A stretch of DNA of 64,000 bases, taken from positions 992,001 to 1,056,000 of the forward strand of contig OY101115.1 of the NCBI GenBank assembly GCA_956465555.1, written 5' to 3'. Shown piece by piece: positions 41,851-52,036 of this stretch (positions within the stretch are counted from its first letter, which is position 1; each line of letters opens with the position of its first letter). The position numbers and the translations under genes were made by a program. Under the pieces are notes generated by a model that saw nothing but the letters and a program-made list of their open reading frames with translations, did not search any database and was not told the origin of the DNA. This DNA is from Nitzschia sp. pyKryTriq1. Taxonomy: Eukaryota > Bacillariophyta > Bacillariophyceae > Bacillariales > Bacillariaceae.

Positions 41851-43245
41851 AAAATACCAGAAGCAACTCGTTACCGTACGTATTATTGAGGTACGAGGTA
41901 TGTACTTGCATGATGCCGAAACACCGCGATATTTGCAGTGCAAATCGAATCATCCGATCGATCGGTATTAGTACCTGATCGGTACAAGAAATCGAGCTCG
42001 CACTCTTGTACTTTCCAAGGAGTACCTGTGGTGCTACTCGAATTTACGCGATAACCCTCGAGAATTCTAAAAGCTGGTATCGGTGGAAAGTACAAGGATT
42101 TCTTGTACTTTTACCTAAAAAGCTCGTAGAACAAGGACTTTTCTTGTACTTTCCACGATTATGTACCGGTACCACGTACTGTACTTGTACAGGTGGTCGG
42201 TGCGCCGCCGCGCCATCCTCGCCGGCCATCCTTCCACTGTACCAGTCCAACTAGTCGAGCTATTCTGGGGGAATTATTATTTCGTCGAGAGAAGGAAGGA
42301 ATGTTGTTCCGATGCACGTTCTCCACAATTTCCGACTTCTTGACATGCTCATTATTCTTGTGATCTTTTGACTTTTGACCCCAACGCCGACCGTCGACCT
42401 TCAGTCATTATAATTTCAAAAAGAACATTGACACAGTACCCAGAATCTGCTCACAGCAACTACCGGTACATCATAGCCAATTCCAATAGCTTATTTCCTG
42501 TCAGTAGACTAGTAGGAGGCATCTGCTTATTCTTACAGCTGGAACAAGAAGGACGGTGCTCATTTTTTCAGTTGATTTGTTCTTTGTCAGAGCAACCCAG
42601 CACCACAATATCAGAATCATCGTTTCAGTCCATCTGCAGAAGGTGAGAGTCTGATTCCAAAAACATCAACAGTTGATTCATGCACCTGGTTATCTTCCAT
42701 TGTATTCGTCCGTCCATACATTCGTATCGGTTGCTTCTTGCTCCTTGATTGTTGACACCACCACCATCCATCATTTTGCTCTCGAAAGTGGAAAGGCGGG
42801 TTGCCGCCAACAACGCCGATCAACAACCAGCTCATCACCTCACATCGGGCTCGGCAGACCCGCGAGTAGTGCGAAAATCATTCTGATTTTTTACCGTCTT
42901 TGCGTTGTATGTGGATGGCTCTGCCCGCGCACGAAAGAATATTCAGCACCTAATTTACTTATTGTATGAGCGACATTCATGCGTTGCGCCTTTGAATTTC
43001 CGTCCAATCGTTGGAAGAGTTTTCACTAAATTTTTCGTCGCTGAAGACTTGCGCGCCTGCCGGCTCGAACTCCAGTCGGTTCTGGTAGGAACTCTACGCT
43101 GGTACACTGGAGAGGTCCTTTTTCGTCGGCGGTCTCGTCATCGAGCTTCGCTACTCTCTCTGGACGTGCTGGCCTCTCACGTTTCTCAAACCCTCGTAGT
43201 TTCACCGCGTAAAAAAACAACATTGGTCATCGATCGAAGCAAGTG
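41851..43245. other. intergenic, repeat-derived
   Basis: About 1.4 kb with recurrent acaaggacttttcttgtact-like words (42000-42160), gtaccggtaccacgtactgtac at 42164-42184 and no convincing frame. The last 250 bp are the probable 5' UTR of the voltage-sensor gene, ending at a GTAAGA donor at 43246. Confidence 0.45.
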
Positions 43246-43356
43246 GTAAGACTCACCAACCGAACTCTGTTTTCCTGCGTTTTTTTTCTGCCACTATTAT
43301 CATTGATCAGTTCATTCAGCAGGTGTCATCAACCAGAAACATCGGCATCAAAAGCC

Positions 43357-44649
43357 ATGGACCACGCAACAACAACGATACCCACTGAGAAGCAGCAGGC
43401 TTCCCCTGCGAGGGTCATCGGCACTCTGCACAGAGGCGCCCTTAAAGAAATCAAAGTCGATCGACTTGTCAACAAGCCGCTTCTTCGTCCCGCTGCGGAA
43501 CTTGCGAAAGCGCAACACGAACGGCTGAGTTCCTCCCTCGGCGATCTATCATCGCATGTTCCAGCTGGAGTCATTCAGTCAGAGCCTCGTCGGAATCAAC
43601 GAAGAAGATGCGCAAGTGGCGAAATGTGCGCTCCGTTGAAACTGTTCGAGGAGGAGGAATCATCATCAGAGGACTACTTCGAACATCGCTTGTTAGATCA
43701 CACGGAAGCCTTTTCACTCAAGTCGGAGCTGCGAAGACGACGCAAAACATCTCCCATGCACGGCGACATCAACGACGCGCCTCGATCAGAACATGAATCA
43801 TTGATGAGTTCGATTCGGCAGCGCGCTTCCCCCACGGCTCTCCGGACGAGGGCTCCCAGGAGTCGATGGGTGATTCCCATGGATCACTGGTTCAAGACGA
43901 TATGGGACATTTTGACTGTAGTATTCTCTATTGCGAATGCCCACGCTATGCACGTGTCGATTCGAGAACGAAAGTTTGGTCCCAACGCATTTGTGATGTT
44001 TTGCAATGTCTGGTTCATGCTCGACATTCTGCTCAACTTTGTTACCGAGCGCAAGACGGAGAGTGGAGAGATTCTCAGAGATTATCGCAGTATCTGTGCC
44101 CGCTACTTGACTTCCTGGTTTGTCGTCGATGCCCTATCGCTCATGCCGTGGGAAACCCTGTACGTCAAGCCTATCATTGACTTGCAGAACCGTAGAAGCT
44201 TTCTCCAGAAGTACTTTTTCCGCTCCCGGGCAGTCGTGCGCGTGACACGCCACTTGCGAGGCCGCCACTTTCGATGGTTCGGAAACGTTGCCAAGCACAC
44301 CAAACAGCACGGGGTAGGAGGAAGTCGCTTACTGCACTTGATCATCAAGTATGTCCCCAAGTACATCATGTTTGTACGCAATATGAAGGGCGTAGTTGCC
44401 TTTCGGGTCTTGAGACAGATCCAGTGGTTCCGACGTTTCTATCGCAACATTATCAAGGCCGATGTGGAGAAACACGATGCCATGACTGGAAGCCTCACAC
44501 GAGACGAATTCGAGGAGTCTGATGAGTTGAGCAGCAAGCAAAGTGGTGGCAGTGAACAACGCCGAGGGCACGAGAAGAGCCCCCGAGTCCAAGTAGTATA
44601 CGAAACTTGGGAACTCATGGATGATGACGATGATGGAGTCCCTCTATGA
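43357..44649 (+). CDS. voltage-sensor-like membrane protein without a pore, EAG/KCNH-type
   Basis: Start chosen at the ATG 43357 (MDHATTTIPTEKQQ), because a GTAAGA donor at 43246 and a TTCAGCAG acceptor at 43322 make the upstream frame a 5'-UTR intron; 430 residues. Residues 1-165 are disordered. Then come S1-S3-like helices of the KCNH/CNG channel family: WFKTIWDILTVVFSIANA, MFCNVWFMLDILLNFVTERK, YLTSWFVVDALSLMPWETLY. A basic run follows (RSRAVVRVTRHLRGRHFRW), and then IIKYVPKYIMFVRNMKG and FRVLRQIQWFRRFYRN, which matches the S4 and S4-S5 region. The chain then becomes acidic and stops: there is no S5, no pore loop (GFG) and no S6 or cyclic-nucleotide domain. Either a truncated channel or a stand-alone voltage-sensor. 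Confidence 0.65.
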   Translation: MDHATTTIPTEKQQASPARVIGTLHRGALKEIKVDRLVNKPLLRPAAELAKAQHERLSSSLGDLSSHVPAGVIQSEPRRNQRRRCASGEMCAPLKLFEEEESSSEDYFEHRLLDHTEAFSLKSELRRRRKTSPMHGDINDAPRSEHESLMSSIRQRASPTALRTRAPRSRWVIPMDHWFKTIWDILTVVFSIANAHAMHVSIRERKFGPNAFVMFCNVWFMLDILLNFVTERKTESGEILRDYRSICARYLTSWFVVDALSLMPWETLYVKPIIDLQNRRSFLQKYFFRSRAVVRVTRHLRGRHFRWFGNVAKHTKQHGVGGSRLLHLIIKYVPKYIMFVRNMKGVVAFRVLRQIQWFRRFYRNIIKADVEKHDAMTGSLTRDEFEESDELSSKQSGGSEQRRGHEKSPRVQVVYETWELMDDDDDGVPL

Positions 44650-45539
44650 GAAACTACTCTCTTTTTCTTCTACGGCTACTCCATCAGTGAATGGTGTACT
44701 GTATGCAGTGTCTATTGTTGTTTATATAATATGTGTAAGCTGGTCGGGCACTGCCATCGCAATGAAACGATAAACATTTTTGTGACTGAAAGTCTCTAAT
44801 CAACTTTTAGAACTATCCAACTACTACTACTGGTACTAGTATAGTAGACTAGTGATCCTATGCATGATATTCTATTACATGTAGTTCAGCTTCTTCAAAA
44901 GTTGGTCGTAAAATTAATAATTTCAGTCATGGCGTCGGGGAGAAGTCACAAACAAGAAATATTAGGGTTCTTCTAGCTTGGTGGTGACAAGGTGCGCGAT
45001 AACATCGCAGAATGCAACCAATAGTGATAGTGGTCTCATGCATGGTCGCCCAGAGGACCGCGGATGCTCCATCCTGCGTGCAGTACTTCACGTTGTCTTT
45101 GCTCCCTTGCTTCTAACATTATCGAGGCGTTGTCAGCTTTCAGCGTAAAGAAGACGACTTTCTCTACTAGTAGAGTAGAGTAAGCTAAGCTAAAGTAGAG
45201 TACCTAGTACTGTAGTAGTAGAATAAGTGGTACGAGTACAGTACCGGTTGTACGAGTACGGGTACCGGTACGGTAGCGAGTAGTGGTCGTGCGTCGGTCA
45301 TGCGTCGGGTCGCTCAGACGCAGTCGATGTGGTCGGCACACAAGGATCTTTTTGTACGCCTGCGTGTCTTTTTCTTTCTTCGTTGCATCTATGTATGTAC
45401 AACCGCGCCATGCACTCCACGAGTAGACTGTAGAGTAGAGTAGAGTAGAGTAGAGTAGAGAAGAAGAGAGAGAGAGAGAGAGAGAGAAGTCATAGTCCAG
45501 CATACACATAGAGACTCTATCTCTTGTTTCCATAGTGAC
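44650..45539. other. intergenic, microsatellite-rich
   Basis: Contains a ctactactactgg/actagtatagtag island near 44820-44850, a gtaccggtacgg island near 45240-45275 and the (tagag)n/(ga)n tract. No gene seen. Confidence 0.45.
45431..45488. repeat. (TAGAG)n then (GA)n microsatellite
   Basis: Six tagag units pass into about 13 ga units, ending some 50 bp before the DUF218 start codon, so it lies in the 5' UTR or core promoter of that gene. Confidence 0.85.
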
Positions 45540-46568
45540 ATGGTAACCATGGCACGGCAGAACAAGCGACGACTTCGAGACTCATCCAGTGTAATAGCGC
45601 CTCTCTATAGTTTTGGGTTTGTCGTCACCGTCATGCTGGGATTCATCGGATTGATCGGGCTTGTGGTGGCCTCGTCCTGGCTCTCCCGATCGGGAAATAA
45701 TGATAAAACCACACTCAAGAGTTTAAACAATCGTCTCTTTTCAAGTCCGGACCAGATTCCGTCGGAGATTTTGAAGAAGTTTGATGCCGTCCTCGTATTG
45801 GGTGGTGGAGTTCCCGATTCTTTGGAACGCCCACCGATCTATACCCAGCGACGGGCCGATGACGCCGTCCAAGTTGTTCAAATGCATCGCAAAATTCTTT
45901 CCAAGAGGAATAGTGGAACCAAAAGGACAACGCAAGAAACGTCGCTTCCTATTTTATGCCTTTCTGCTGGGACTGCACATTTACCACAGCTACTCAGCCC
46001 CGACGGACTCCCCATTTGGGAATCGACTTCTTGTGCTGCGTATTTGGCGGAACGACACGGTCTTATCGAGAATGTTTTTGTGGAAACCACCTCGTACGAT
46101 ACGATAGGAAATGCCTTTTTCACAAGGACGTCACATACTGATGTCAATGGCTGGCGCCGTCTGCTGGTAATCACCAATGAATTTCACATGAGCCGAACTG
46201 CAGCCATTTTCGATTGGATCTTTCTCCAGTGTTCGGGAAACACTAAGAACAAAGCGGTGGCTCGAAAAGTTGCGGATAAGTATGAACTATACTACCTATC
46301 GTCACCCAATGTTGGATTGTCCGAAGACGCAATTGCAGCTAGGCGAGAACGAGAGGAGCAAAGTGCCAAAAATGTCAGAGAGAATTTGGCCAAGAAATAC
46401 ACTACCATGGCTATGGTATGGAAGTTTATGAACTCTGAGCACTCGTTGTACACAGCAAGTAAACTAATAGAACGAGGGAGGGGATCAGCAATCGACGGTG
46501 GTGCATCGGAAATGGTCAAGAAGAGTTATGGACTCAAAGATAATTCCATATGGGTAGAACAACCTTAA
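45540..46568 (+). CDS. DUF218 (SanA/YdcF-like) membrane-anchored protein
   Basis: 342 residues. A short basic arm and one span (about 19-45, LYSFGFVVTVMLGFIGLIGL) anchor a DUF218 domain. Family landmarks are AVLVLGGGVPDSLERPPIYT near residue 82, LPILCLSAGTAH, NVFVETTSYDTIGNAFFTRT (the conserved Glu and Asn), and RLLVITNEFHMSRTAAIF. Bacterial relatives (SanA, YdcF, ElyC) act in the envelope, and YdcF binds S-adenosylmethionine; the eukaryotic role is unknown. The C-terminal 100 residues are extra. Two in-frame ATGs lie 9 bp apart (45540, 45549); the second has the better context (accATGG). Confidence 0.85.
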   Translation: MVTMARQNKRRLRDSSSVIAPLYSFGFVVTVMLGFIGLIGLVVASSWLSRSGNNDKTTLKSLNNRLFSSPDQIPSEILKKFDAVLVLGGGVPDSLERPPIYTQRRADDAVQVVQMHRKILSKRNSGTKRTTQETSLPILCLSAGTAHLPQLLSPDGLPIWESTSCAAYLAERHGLIENVFVETTSYDTIGNAFFTRTSHTDVNGWRRLLVITNEFHMSRTAAIFDWIFLQCSGNTKNKAVARKVADKYELYYLSSPNVGLSEDAIAARREREEQSAKNVRENLAKKYTTMAMVWKFMNSEHSLYTASKLIERGRGSAIDGGASEMVKKSYGLKDNSIWVEQP

Positions 46569-47710
46569 CACGAATTTTCATGATTGATGTAGTGAAGGCA
46601 AATTTGGGATGGTGACTCGCTTGGCTCATTCTTTTTCGTATCGATAAATGTCTTGGTAGCATCGAATTCTAAACCGCTACCGGTACCGGTAGTTTAGTAC
46701 GACCAGGGACCACCTTCCGTAGCGGTAGAAGCAGTCCGTGCCGGTATCATTTGATCTTGATCCTGAAGGTCGGGCTACAAACTATACTCCGATATCCTGC
46801 GACTACTACTGTAGAGAGTAGACGATGATGATCACGACGGTGATTCGTACGAGTACTCGCAGCCTACTACCATTCGCAGACCCAGCTGAAGGTGTGCCTA
46901 GTAGTACTGGTACCGGTAGTCTACTACCGGTTCCCGGCAACCAGAGATACCGGTAGTTACCGATCTAGTAGAGAGCAGGCGATATTGGACTAGCACGAGC
47001 TCTTTCGGAATGTGGTCGAGATAGTCGATCTCAAGTGCTAAATAAAAGTAACGCGCTCTAACAACCATCGAAAATGGGGAAAAAAGAGACCAAACCCAAA
47101 GTTTGGGTTTTAACCACAAACCATGACGGGTGACGAAGTACCAGGTATTCGAACTCCCACAGCACTGAAATGCACTGCACCGTACTCGTGCTCGTATGTA
47201 GAGCTGTGCAGGATGCCGAAAAAGGATCAATGGCAATCGGCCAGATTAAGAGAGCTGATAGGCTTATGACAAGCATGCCACAGTATGAACGTAGAAATGT
47301 CCACGATACCGGTAGCACTGTGTCCACTGGGCCGTTGCCCGTTTGAGGATAAACAATAAGTTATTAGGTAAGTTTTTGTTCCGCTTCGGCGACTCGATCA
47401 AGAATAACTTGGAAAATGCTACAGCCAGTCAGTGCCATCACTATAAAAAGAGAATGATGACGCTTTTGTAAAATACACACAATGATAGGTCGTGAGAAAT
47501 TCACGAGAAGTTTTTGCGCGTGACTCTTGGTGGGCGCTGACGTTTGGCTGCTTGTACAATTGGGTCGTTCAATGTTCATGAATGCTACAAGGTATAAACA
47601 TACGTATCGACTCAATCAATTTCTGATACCATGGTTTCGCAGGCAGCTGGTGTGCCATTTGAGTCAAGATACTCACCTTGGAGGACTTGTTGGTCACACA
47701 TTTGGAAGGA
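46569..47710. other. intergenic, palindrome-rich
   Basis: Holds taccggtaccggtag at 46679-46693 and several related islands to 47000. Upstream of the ferredoxin-like gene, an ATG at 47572 followed by aagGTATAAAC and a TTTCGCAG at about 47634-47641 could be an unproven 5' exon and splice. No complete gene seen. Confidence 0.4.
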
Positions 47711-48325
47711 ATGAACGAAAGTAGAAAGTTACCAGCAATCCCCGTCGAAATTTGCACAGGTCCAAACTGCTCTGCTGGTGGCGCGGCCATTCTAGAAATT
47801 GAAGAGCTCATTCTCGAAGATGGGACTGGAAGATTTGAGATCGTGAAGGGAGGTTGTCGGGATCTTTGTAGTATGGGACCCAATATTCACTGCAAATCCA
47901 CCCACTTCTCGCGTATTAAAAGCCCAGAAGACTGCCTCCAATTCGCAGTTCAGGTGGGAATGCGGGTTTCTCTTGCCACCAAGAGCGGTTATGATGGAGT
48001 AGAGACATCCTCGACTTTCGGATCCATGATGTTAAAGAAAGCGGATCGTCTGCGATGGAAGATATTACGAGATGTAGGTAGTAGATCTTGCATGCAAACG
48101 AGAAAAGGTGTTGGCCGTACCAAGGTCGAGGAGTGGAAACTTTTGTTAGAAGAATCACACCACGTGGAAGTAAACGCCGTCCGATCATTGGGATTGGCAT
48201 CGGAAGGAACTGAACGGGCAAAGCGAAGACTGAGCCGGCTCGAGCAGTTGATATCCTCCCGTATGTCCGAAAAGAACTCCGACAAATCAAGGCAAAAGGA
48301 TGGACAGGTTTATGGTCGAACGTGA
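47711..48325 (+). CDS. thioredoxin-like [2Fe-2S] ferredoxin domain protein
   Basis: 204 residues from the ATG at 47711 (MNESRKLPAIPVEICTGPNC). The domain of about 85 residues has the four-Cys pattern of thioredoxin-fold [2Fe-2S] ferredoxins: CTGPNCSAGG, then GCRDLCSMGPNIHC about 40 residues later, with the Cys-x4-Cys...Cys-x3-Cys spacing and the typical Gly-Pro after the last ligand. Such domains occur in NuoE-like subunits and as small electron-transfer proteins. The C-terminal 100 residues are basic, helical and specific to this protein (ERAKRRLSRLEQLISSRM). No clear targeting signal on this start; a 5' exon supplying one is possible. Confidence 0.65.
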   Translation: MNESRKLPAIPVEICTGPNCSAGGAAILEIEELILEDGTGRFEIVKGGCRDLCSMGPNIHCKSTHFSRIKSPEDCLQFAVQVGMRVSLATKSGYDGVETSSTFGSMMLKKADRLRWKILRDVGSRSCMQTRKGVGRTKVEEWKLLLEESHHVEVNAVRSLGLASEGTERAKRRLSRLEQLISSRMSEKNSDKSRQKDGQVYGRT

Positions 48326-49021
48326 TTGCACCGCATACGCTATACATTGCCAAATCCAGCACGGTGGAACCTTCCAGCGCCGGTACGAGTAGAGACAAGC
48401 GAGTCCACCAGCACCTACCCGTGATTATTTGGAGACTTCTCCACCAGTCCTGAACATACTCGTTGGAGCAAACCAAGATTTCTAGCTAGCTATTCACTTG
48501 AAGCTTGTACTACTGTCAGTATAGAATACTTTCCTCCATACCGGCACTACTCTCTACTCGTAGACTGTAGCTAGCTACCGAGCAACAGATTTGCAAGTAC
48601 TCGACGTCATCAACGAGGAAGACTATCTACAGAATCCGCAAAATTGTTGCCTGTTGCCTGTTACATCTGTCAAACGACTTTTCACGACTCACACGACCAC
48701 ACTCGAACCATCTCGAACACGAACACGAACAAAAGCTTCTCACTTTAAATATTCAAACAAAAGCTTCTCAAACTGCCAAACCGAAGCTTCTCAAAATGCC
48801 GACGCAAAATACATCTCAAATAAACTAGCTCACTCTTTTTAAATCTCATCAATTTATTTTGTATTAGATTGACATTAGAGTCAATTGACAGGTTATCGAC
48901 CCCAACGTTTATTCCTCGCTCTGCAGAACCGAATTTGCTTCACCGGCATCTACGATATCTGCTCGGTATTCGAATATTCTGCTGAGACCGCGCGCCCAAG
49001 TCCCCAACGATCAACGAAACC
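48326..49021. other. intergenic, possible LTR-like segment
   Basis: Contains repeated aaaagcttctc words (48730-48790) and a gacattagagtcaattgaca sequence near 48870. No frame of note. See the separate finding on the ORF that follows. Confidence 0.35.
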
Positions 49022-49945
49022 ATGTACACCTCTATCACTGACTTTGTTGTCACCTTCCTTCTCCATCCGTTCGATGGCAAAGCCCATACCCATCTGAACA
49101 ATCTGTACTCCGGCGTCATCGACGATTACCAACGACTTTACACCGATCCAAGTACAGAAGATGAACTGAAGGATGATGTTGACCTCATCCCCTTGATTCA
49201 AAAAATGATCTCGGAAGAACTTATCGCCCCAACAGCGGTACAAACTCCAGATACCTCTTCGATCACCCCTATCGTCCAACAAGCAGCACTCTATGTCGAA
49301 ATTGGTAACAACCAGCGCCGTCTTGGAAAGAAGTCGCTTACCAAGGCTCTCGAGATGGCCCTCGCAAAAGGCAAAGACCAAGTCGAGATTCGTGTATCCA
49401 CGTCCCACATCTACTTCGATACTCGATCCGGCCCGATCAACTTCCTTGATTGGAGACTATTTTCAACTACGGCCATTGCAACAACTCCACCCGCGGCACC
49501 GGCCACTGCTGTCGATATCGCTCGAGCCGTCGCTAGCGCCATACCAGCACCACCAAGTGCCAGCGACCTTGCCACCGCTTTCGCAAGTGTCTATCCAGCA
49601 ACGTCGTCTACCAGCACCCCTCCTGCACCTGCCGCGTCTTCCACAACGTCCTCGATGTACCTCTTCAATCCTGCATCTCTACCTTCGGATGTTGCCTCAC
49701 GCTACCGCAACAAGACCAACAAAGGATTGATTCTTGGCAGTACTACGAAGACCCCCTTCGCCGGCGGCTACTTCTACCATCTTGAGCTCCCCGACAAGCT
49801 CATAGCTGGCACCCACGCACCACGCACGGACAGCAGCGGCTACATACTGGTACCAGTACCGGTACGGTACGAGTACGAACCGAGTGGTCGGTGGAAAGCG
49901 TCACCACCACCTGCCAATAATAATGCACACTTATTGGCCACGTGA
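49022..49945 (+). CDS. orphan ORF, Ala/Pro-rich, possibly retroelement gag-like
   Basis: 307 residues from an ATG at 49022 (MYTSITDFVVTFLLHPFDGK). Residues 1-140 look folded and helical (HLNNLYSGVIDDYQRL, LIPLIQKMISEEL, KKSLTKALEMALAKGKDQVE). The middle is a low-complexity Ala/Pro/Ser linker with a repeat-like VDIARAVASAIP / SDLATAFASVYP. Then comes a short ordered part (NPASLPSDVASRYRNKTNKG). The last 40 residues (YILVPVPVRYEYEP) are encoded by a tacc/ggtacc palindromic island, so the true end of the ancestral frame is probably earlier. No zinc knuckle, protease or RT motif is seen. Function unknown; gag-like only by general appearance. Confidence 0.45.
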   Translation: MYTSITDFVVTFLLHPFDGKAHTHLNNLYSGVIDDYQRLYTDPSTEDELKDDVDLIPLIQKMISEELIAPTAVQTPDTSSITPIVQQAALYVEIGNNQRRLGKKSLTKALEMALAKGKDQVEIRVSTSHIYFDTRSGPINFLDWRLFSTTAIATTPPAAPATAVDIARAVASAIPAPPSASDLATAFASVYPATSSTSTPPAPAASSTTSSMYLFNPASLPSDVASRYRNKTNKGLILGSTTKTPFAGGYFYHLELPDKLIAGTHAPRTDSSGYILVPVPVRYEYEPSGRWKASPPPANNNAHLLAT

Positions 49946-50178
49946 AATTCAGTAGGACGCCTACTACAATTTTTCGAATTTAAAAATAATACTCCGAACA
50001 AAACAATAAGCCTGAGACGGCACGGAAAACCTGCGCGTAAATGCACGCAAAGAAGTCAAGGCGCCTTCTCATCCGACACAAATAAGTATCGCCGAGGCGA
50101 GATGATTATGGGCGTTTTCAAGTAGATATTGGTACGTTTCTACATAACAAATCCTCAAATAGAGATCCCGAAGTTGGG

Positions 50179-50484
50179 TCAAAATTCATAATTCAGCTCT
50201 GTTATCAACGCAATCATTCGAGGCACTTCACCTTTTTCGACACTCATCTTTATTTGTTCATTCGGATCCAATACTGTAGTCACATTGACCGACCGAGTCC
50301 AAGGATAATCATCGACAAGATCACCTCTTTCGAGTCTCACTAAAAGCAACAAAGCAATACCTTTTCTTCGATGTAAGTCATCCTGCGTTAACCCTGGTAC
50401 ATTTTCTACACGGTCTTCGCTTCCCTGTGGTCGTTGAATCGTTTGGGGCTTCCGTTGAGGCCTTTGTTGGATCGAATCTTCCAT
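50179..50484 (-). CDS. possible small unknown protein
   Basis: A 101-residue frame (MEDSIQQRPQRKPQTIQRPQ). After a Gln/Arg/Pro-rich arm the sequence has a protein-like pattern (GLTQDDLHRRKGIALLLLVR, VNVTTVLDPNEQIKMSVEK, EVPRMIALITELNYEF). It is head to head with the HMG-box gene, 187 bp between ATGs. No homologue recalled; it could instead be the end of a decayed gene. Confidence 0.35.
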   Translation of the reverse strand: MEDSIQQRPQRKPQTIQRPQGSEDRVENVPGLTQDDLHRRKGIALLLLVRLERGDLVDDYPWTRSVNVTTVLDPNEQIKMSVEKGEVPRMIALITELNYEF

Positions 50485-50671
50485 CAAACCTGGTCTCGTC
50501 GTAGCTTATGGTTACAGACCGTGATTGATGCTTTGAATCGAAGCGTGTCCTCGATTGTGCTATTCTAACAGCCAGTTTGACTCTGTCTCGGATACTTGCA
50601 GACCCCCGGAGAATCAATCATCGTACGAACCAACGCTTCGGGTCTTCTATTGACGCTTCACCACAACCATC

Positions 50672-52036
50672 ATGTCTGGCAGTGGTGGTAATCAAGGCAC
50701 TCCCGGCTCCATGGGAGCTGGTGCGCCGGGAGGTGACTTTTCTGGTATGCCAAATGGCCAAATGGGAGGAGGACAGGTCGACGGCTCCGGAGGTAGCGAC
50801 AACGCTTTGTTGGCCCAGCAACAAGCCATCATGGCCATGGCGGGAGGCGCTCCCGGTGGTGGCTTTGATGCCGGAGCCAGCCGTGAAGCTCTCATGAATC
50901 TTCTCACAAGACAAGGCTTCGGTGGCGGCGGCATGGGTCAAATGGGAGCCGGCATGGGCCAGATGGGAGGCATGCCCGTCCAGCAAGGTTTCGGGGCCAT
51001 GGGATTCCAAGGTCAGCAAGGCTTTGGTGACGGCGGACAAGACGCGCAGAACGCGGCCATGATGGGGGCCTTTGGAGGCCCCAACCCAGCCTTTAGCGGG
51101 TTCTCTCCTGCTATGGGAATGGGCATGGGTATGATGGGAATGAGCCCCGCCATGATGGGTGGCATGTCCACTCTTGGTAGCAGCAACCTTCTGGGAGCTG
51201 TTCCCGGCGGCCAAGGAGGGGATGGCAAGGGTATGGGTGACGGCAGTGGCCGTGGAGTTGATGCAAGCAATGGCATGAACCAACAAAATATGCTAATCCA
51301 GCAAATGCTCCAACAGCAAGCTGCGGCCGGAGGTGGTCTGTGGCAGCAGTACGGCCAGATGGCTCCTATGATGGGGGCCGACGGAAGTGGTGCCGGCATG
51401 ACCTCGCCCTATCTTAGCATGTTGGGTCAAGGAGCCGCTCAAGGCGTGGCTATTCCTGCTAGAGAGGCCAGTGAGGCTGGTGTCTTTCAAAGCGGTGCCA
51501 TGCCAGACTTTTCCAAGTCCGGAAAGAAGGCACGCCCCAAGAAGCCCAAGAACAAACCAAAGCGTCCTCTTTCCGCTTACAACATCTTCTTCAAGGACGA
51601 ACGTCAAAAGATCTTGTCTACTATCCCAGACAAGAAGGAAGGAGAAGATGACGACGAGGATGATGATGAGGAAGAGGACGAGAAGAAGACCAAGACTGAG
51701 GAAGGAGAAGACGAGGATAAGGCCGAAGGCGAAGGTGGAAAGGCTGCAGGTGCCAAGAAGGCATCTGGTAAGAAACGAAAGCGAGTTCCTCATGGAAAGA
51801 TTGGCTTTGAGAGTCTGGCCAAAATTGTCGGACAGCGCTGGAAGGAGCTGCCACCTGAAGAATTGGACGTTTACAAGAAGCGCGCCGAGGAAGACATGAA
51901 GCGCTACCGAAAAGAAATGGAAGCCTACGTTCAAAAGCAGCGCGAGGGGCTTGAGCAAAGCCGAGAGCACCTGGAGAAGCTCGTCGACGAAGAAACAAAG
52001 AAGCGATACTTTGGGGATGCTTCTGGTGGAGTTTAA
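50672..52036 (+). CDS. HMG-box chromatin protein with an insertion inside the box
   Basis: 454 residues, single exon. The first 270 are Gly/Met/Gln-rich and disordered (repeated GMGQMG, GMGMMGMSPAMMGG). The HMG box begins near residue 290: KNKPKRPLSAYNIFFKDERQ is helix 1. The box is then interrupted by about 65 residues: a very acidic run (EDDDEDDDEEEDEK) and a basic one (KKASGKKRKR). It resumes with HGKIGFESLAKIVGQRWKEL, PPEELDVYKKRAEEDMKRYR (helices 2 and 3). A coiled tail follows. HMG boxes bind and bend DNA in the nucleus. Diatom HMG proteins often vary in this loop, but the split here is large. Probably an architectural or transcription cofactor. Confidence 0.85.
   Translation: MSGSGGNQGTPGSMGAGAPGGDFSGMPNGQMGGGQVDGSGGSDNALLAQQQAIMAMAGGAPGGGFDAGASREALMNLLTRQGFGGGGMGQMGAGMGQMGGMPVQQGFGAMGFQGQQGFGDGGQDAQNAAMMGAFGGPNPAFSGFSPAMGMGMGMMGMSPAMMGGMSTLGSSNLLGAVPGGQGGDGKGMGDGSGRGVDASNGMNQQNMLIQQMLQQQAAAGGGLWQQYGQMAPMMGADGSGAGMTSPYLSMLGQGAAQGVAIPAREASEAGVFQSGAMPDFSKSGKKARPKKPKNKPKRPLSAYNIFFKDERQKILSTIPDKKEGEDDDEDDDEEEDEKKTKTEEGEDEDKAEGEGGKAAGAKKASGKKRKRVPHGKIGFESLAKIVGQRWKELPPEELDVYKKRAEEDMKRYRKEMEAYVQKQREGLEQSREHLEKLVDEETKKRYFGDASGGV

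Noticed and set aside
42905-43249. + frame of 114 residues before the voltage-sensor gene
   Set aside because: Ends at the GTAAGA donor region and has no domain; better explained as 5' UTR.
43243-43356. Signal-peptide-like N-terminal extension of the voltage-sensor protein
   Set aside because: The hydrophobic stretch lies mostly in a GT-AG bounded pyrimidine-rich intron, so it is probably not translated.
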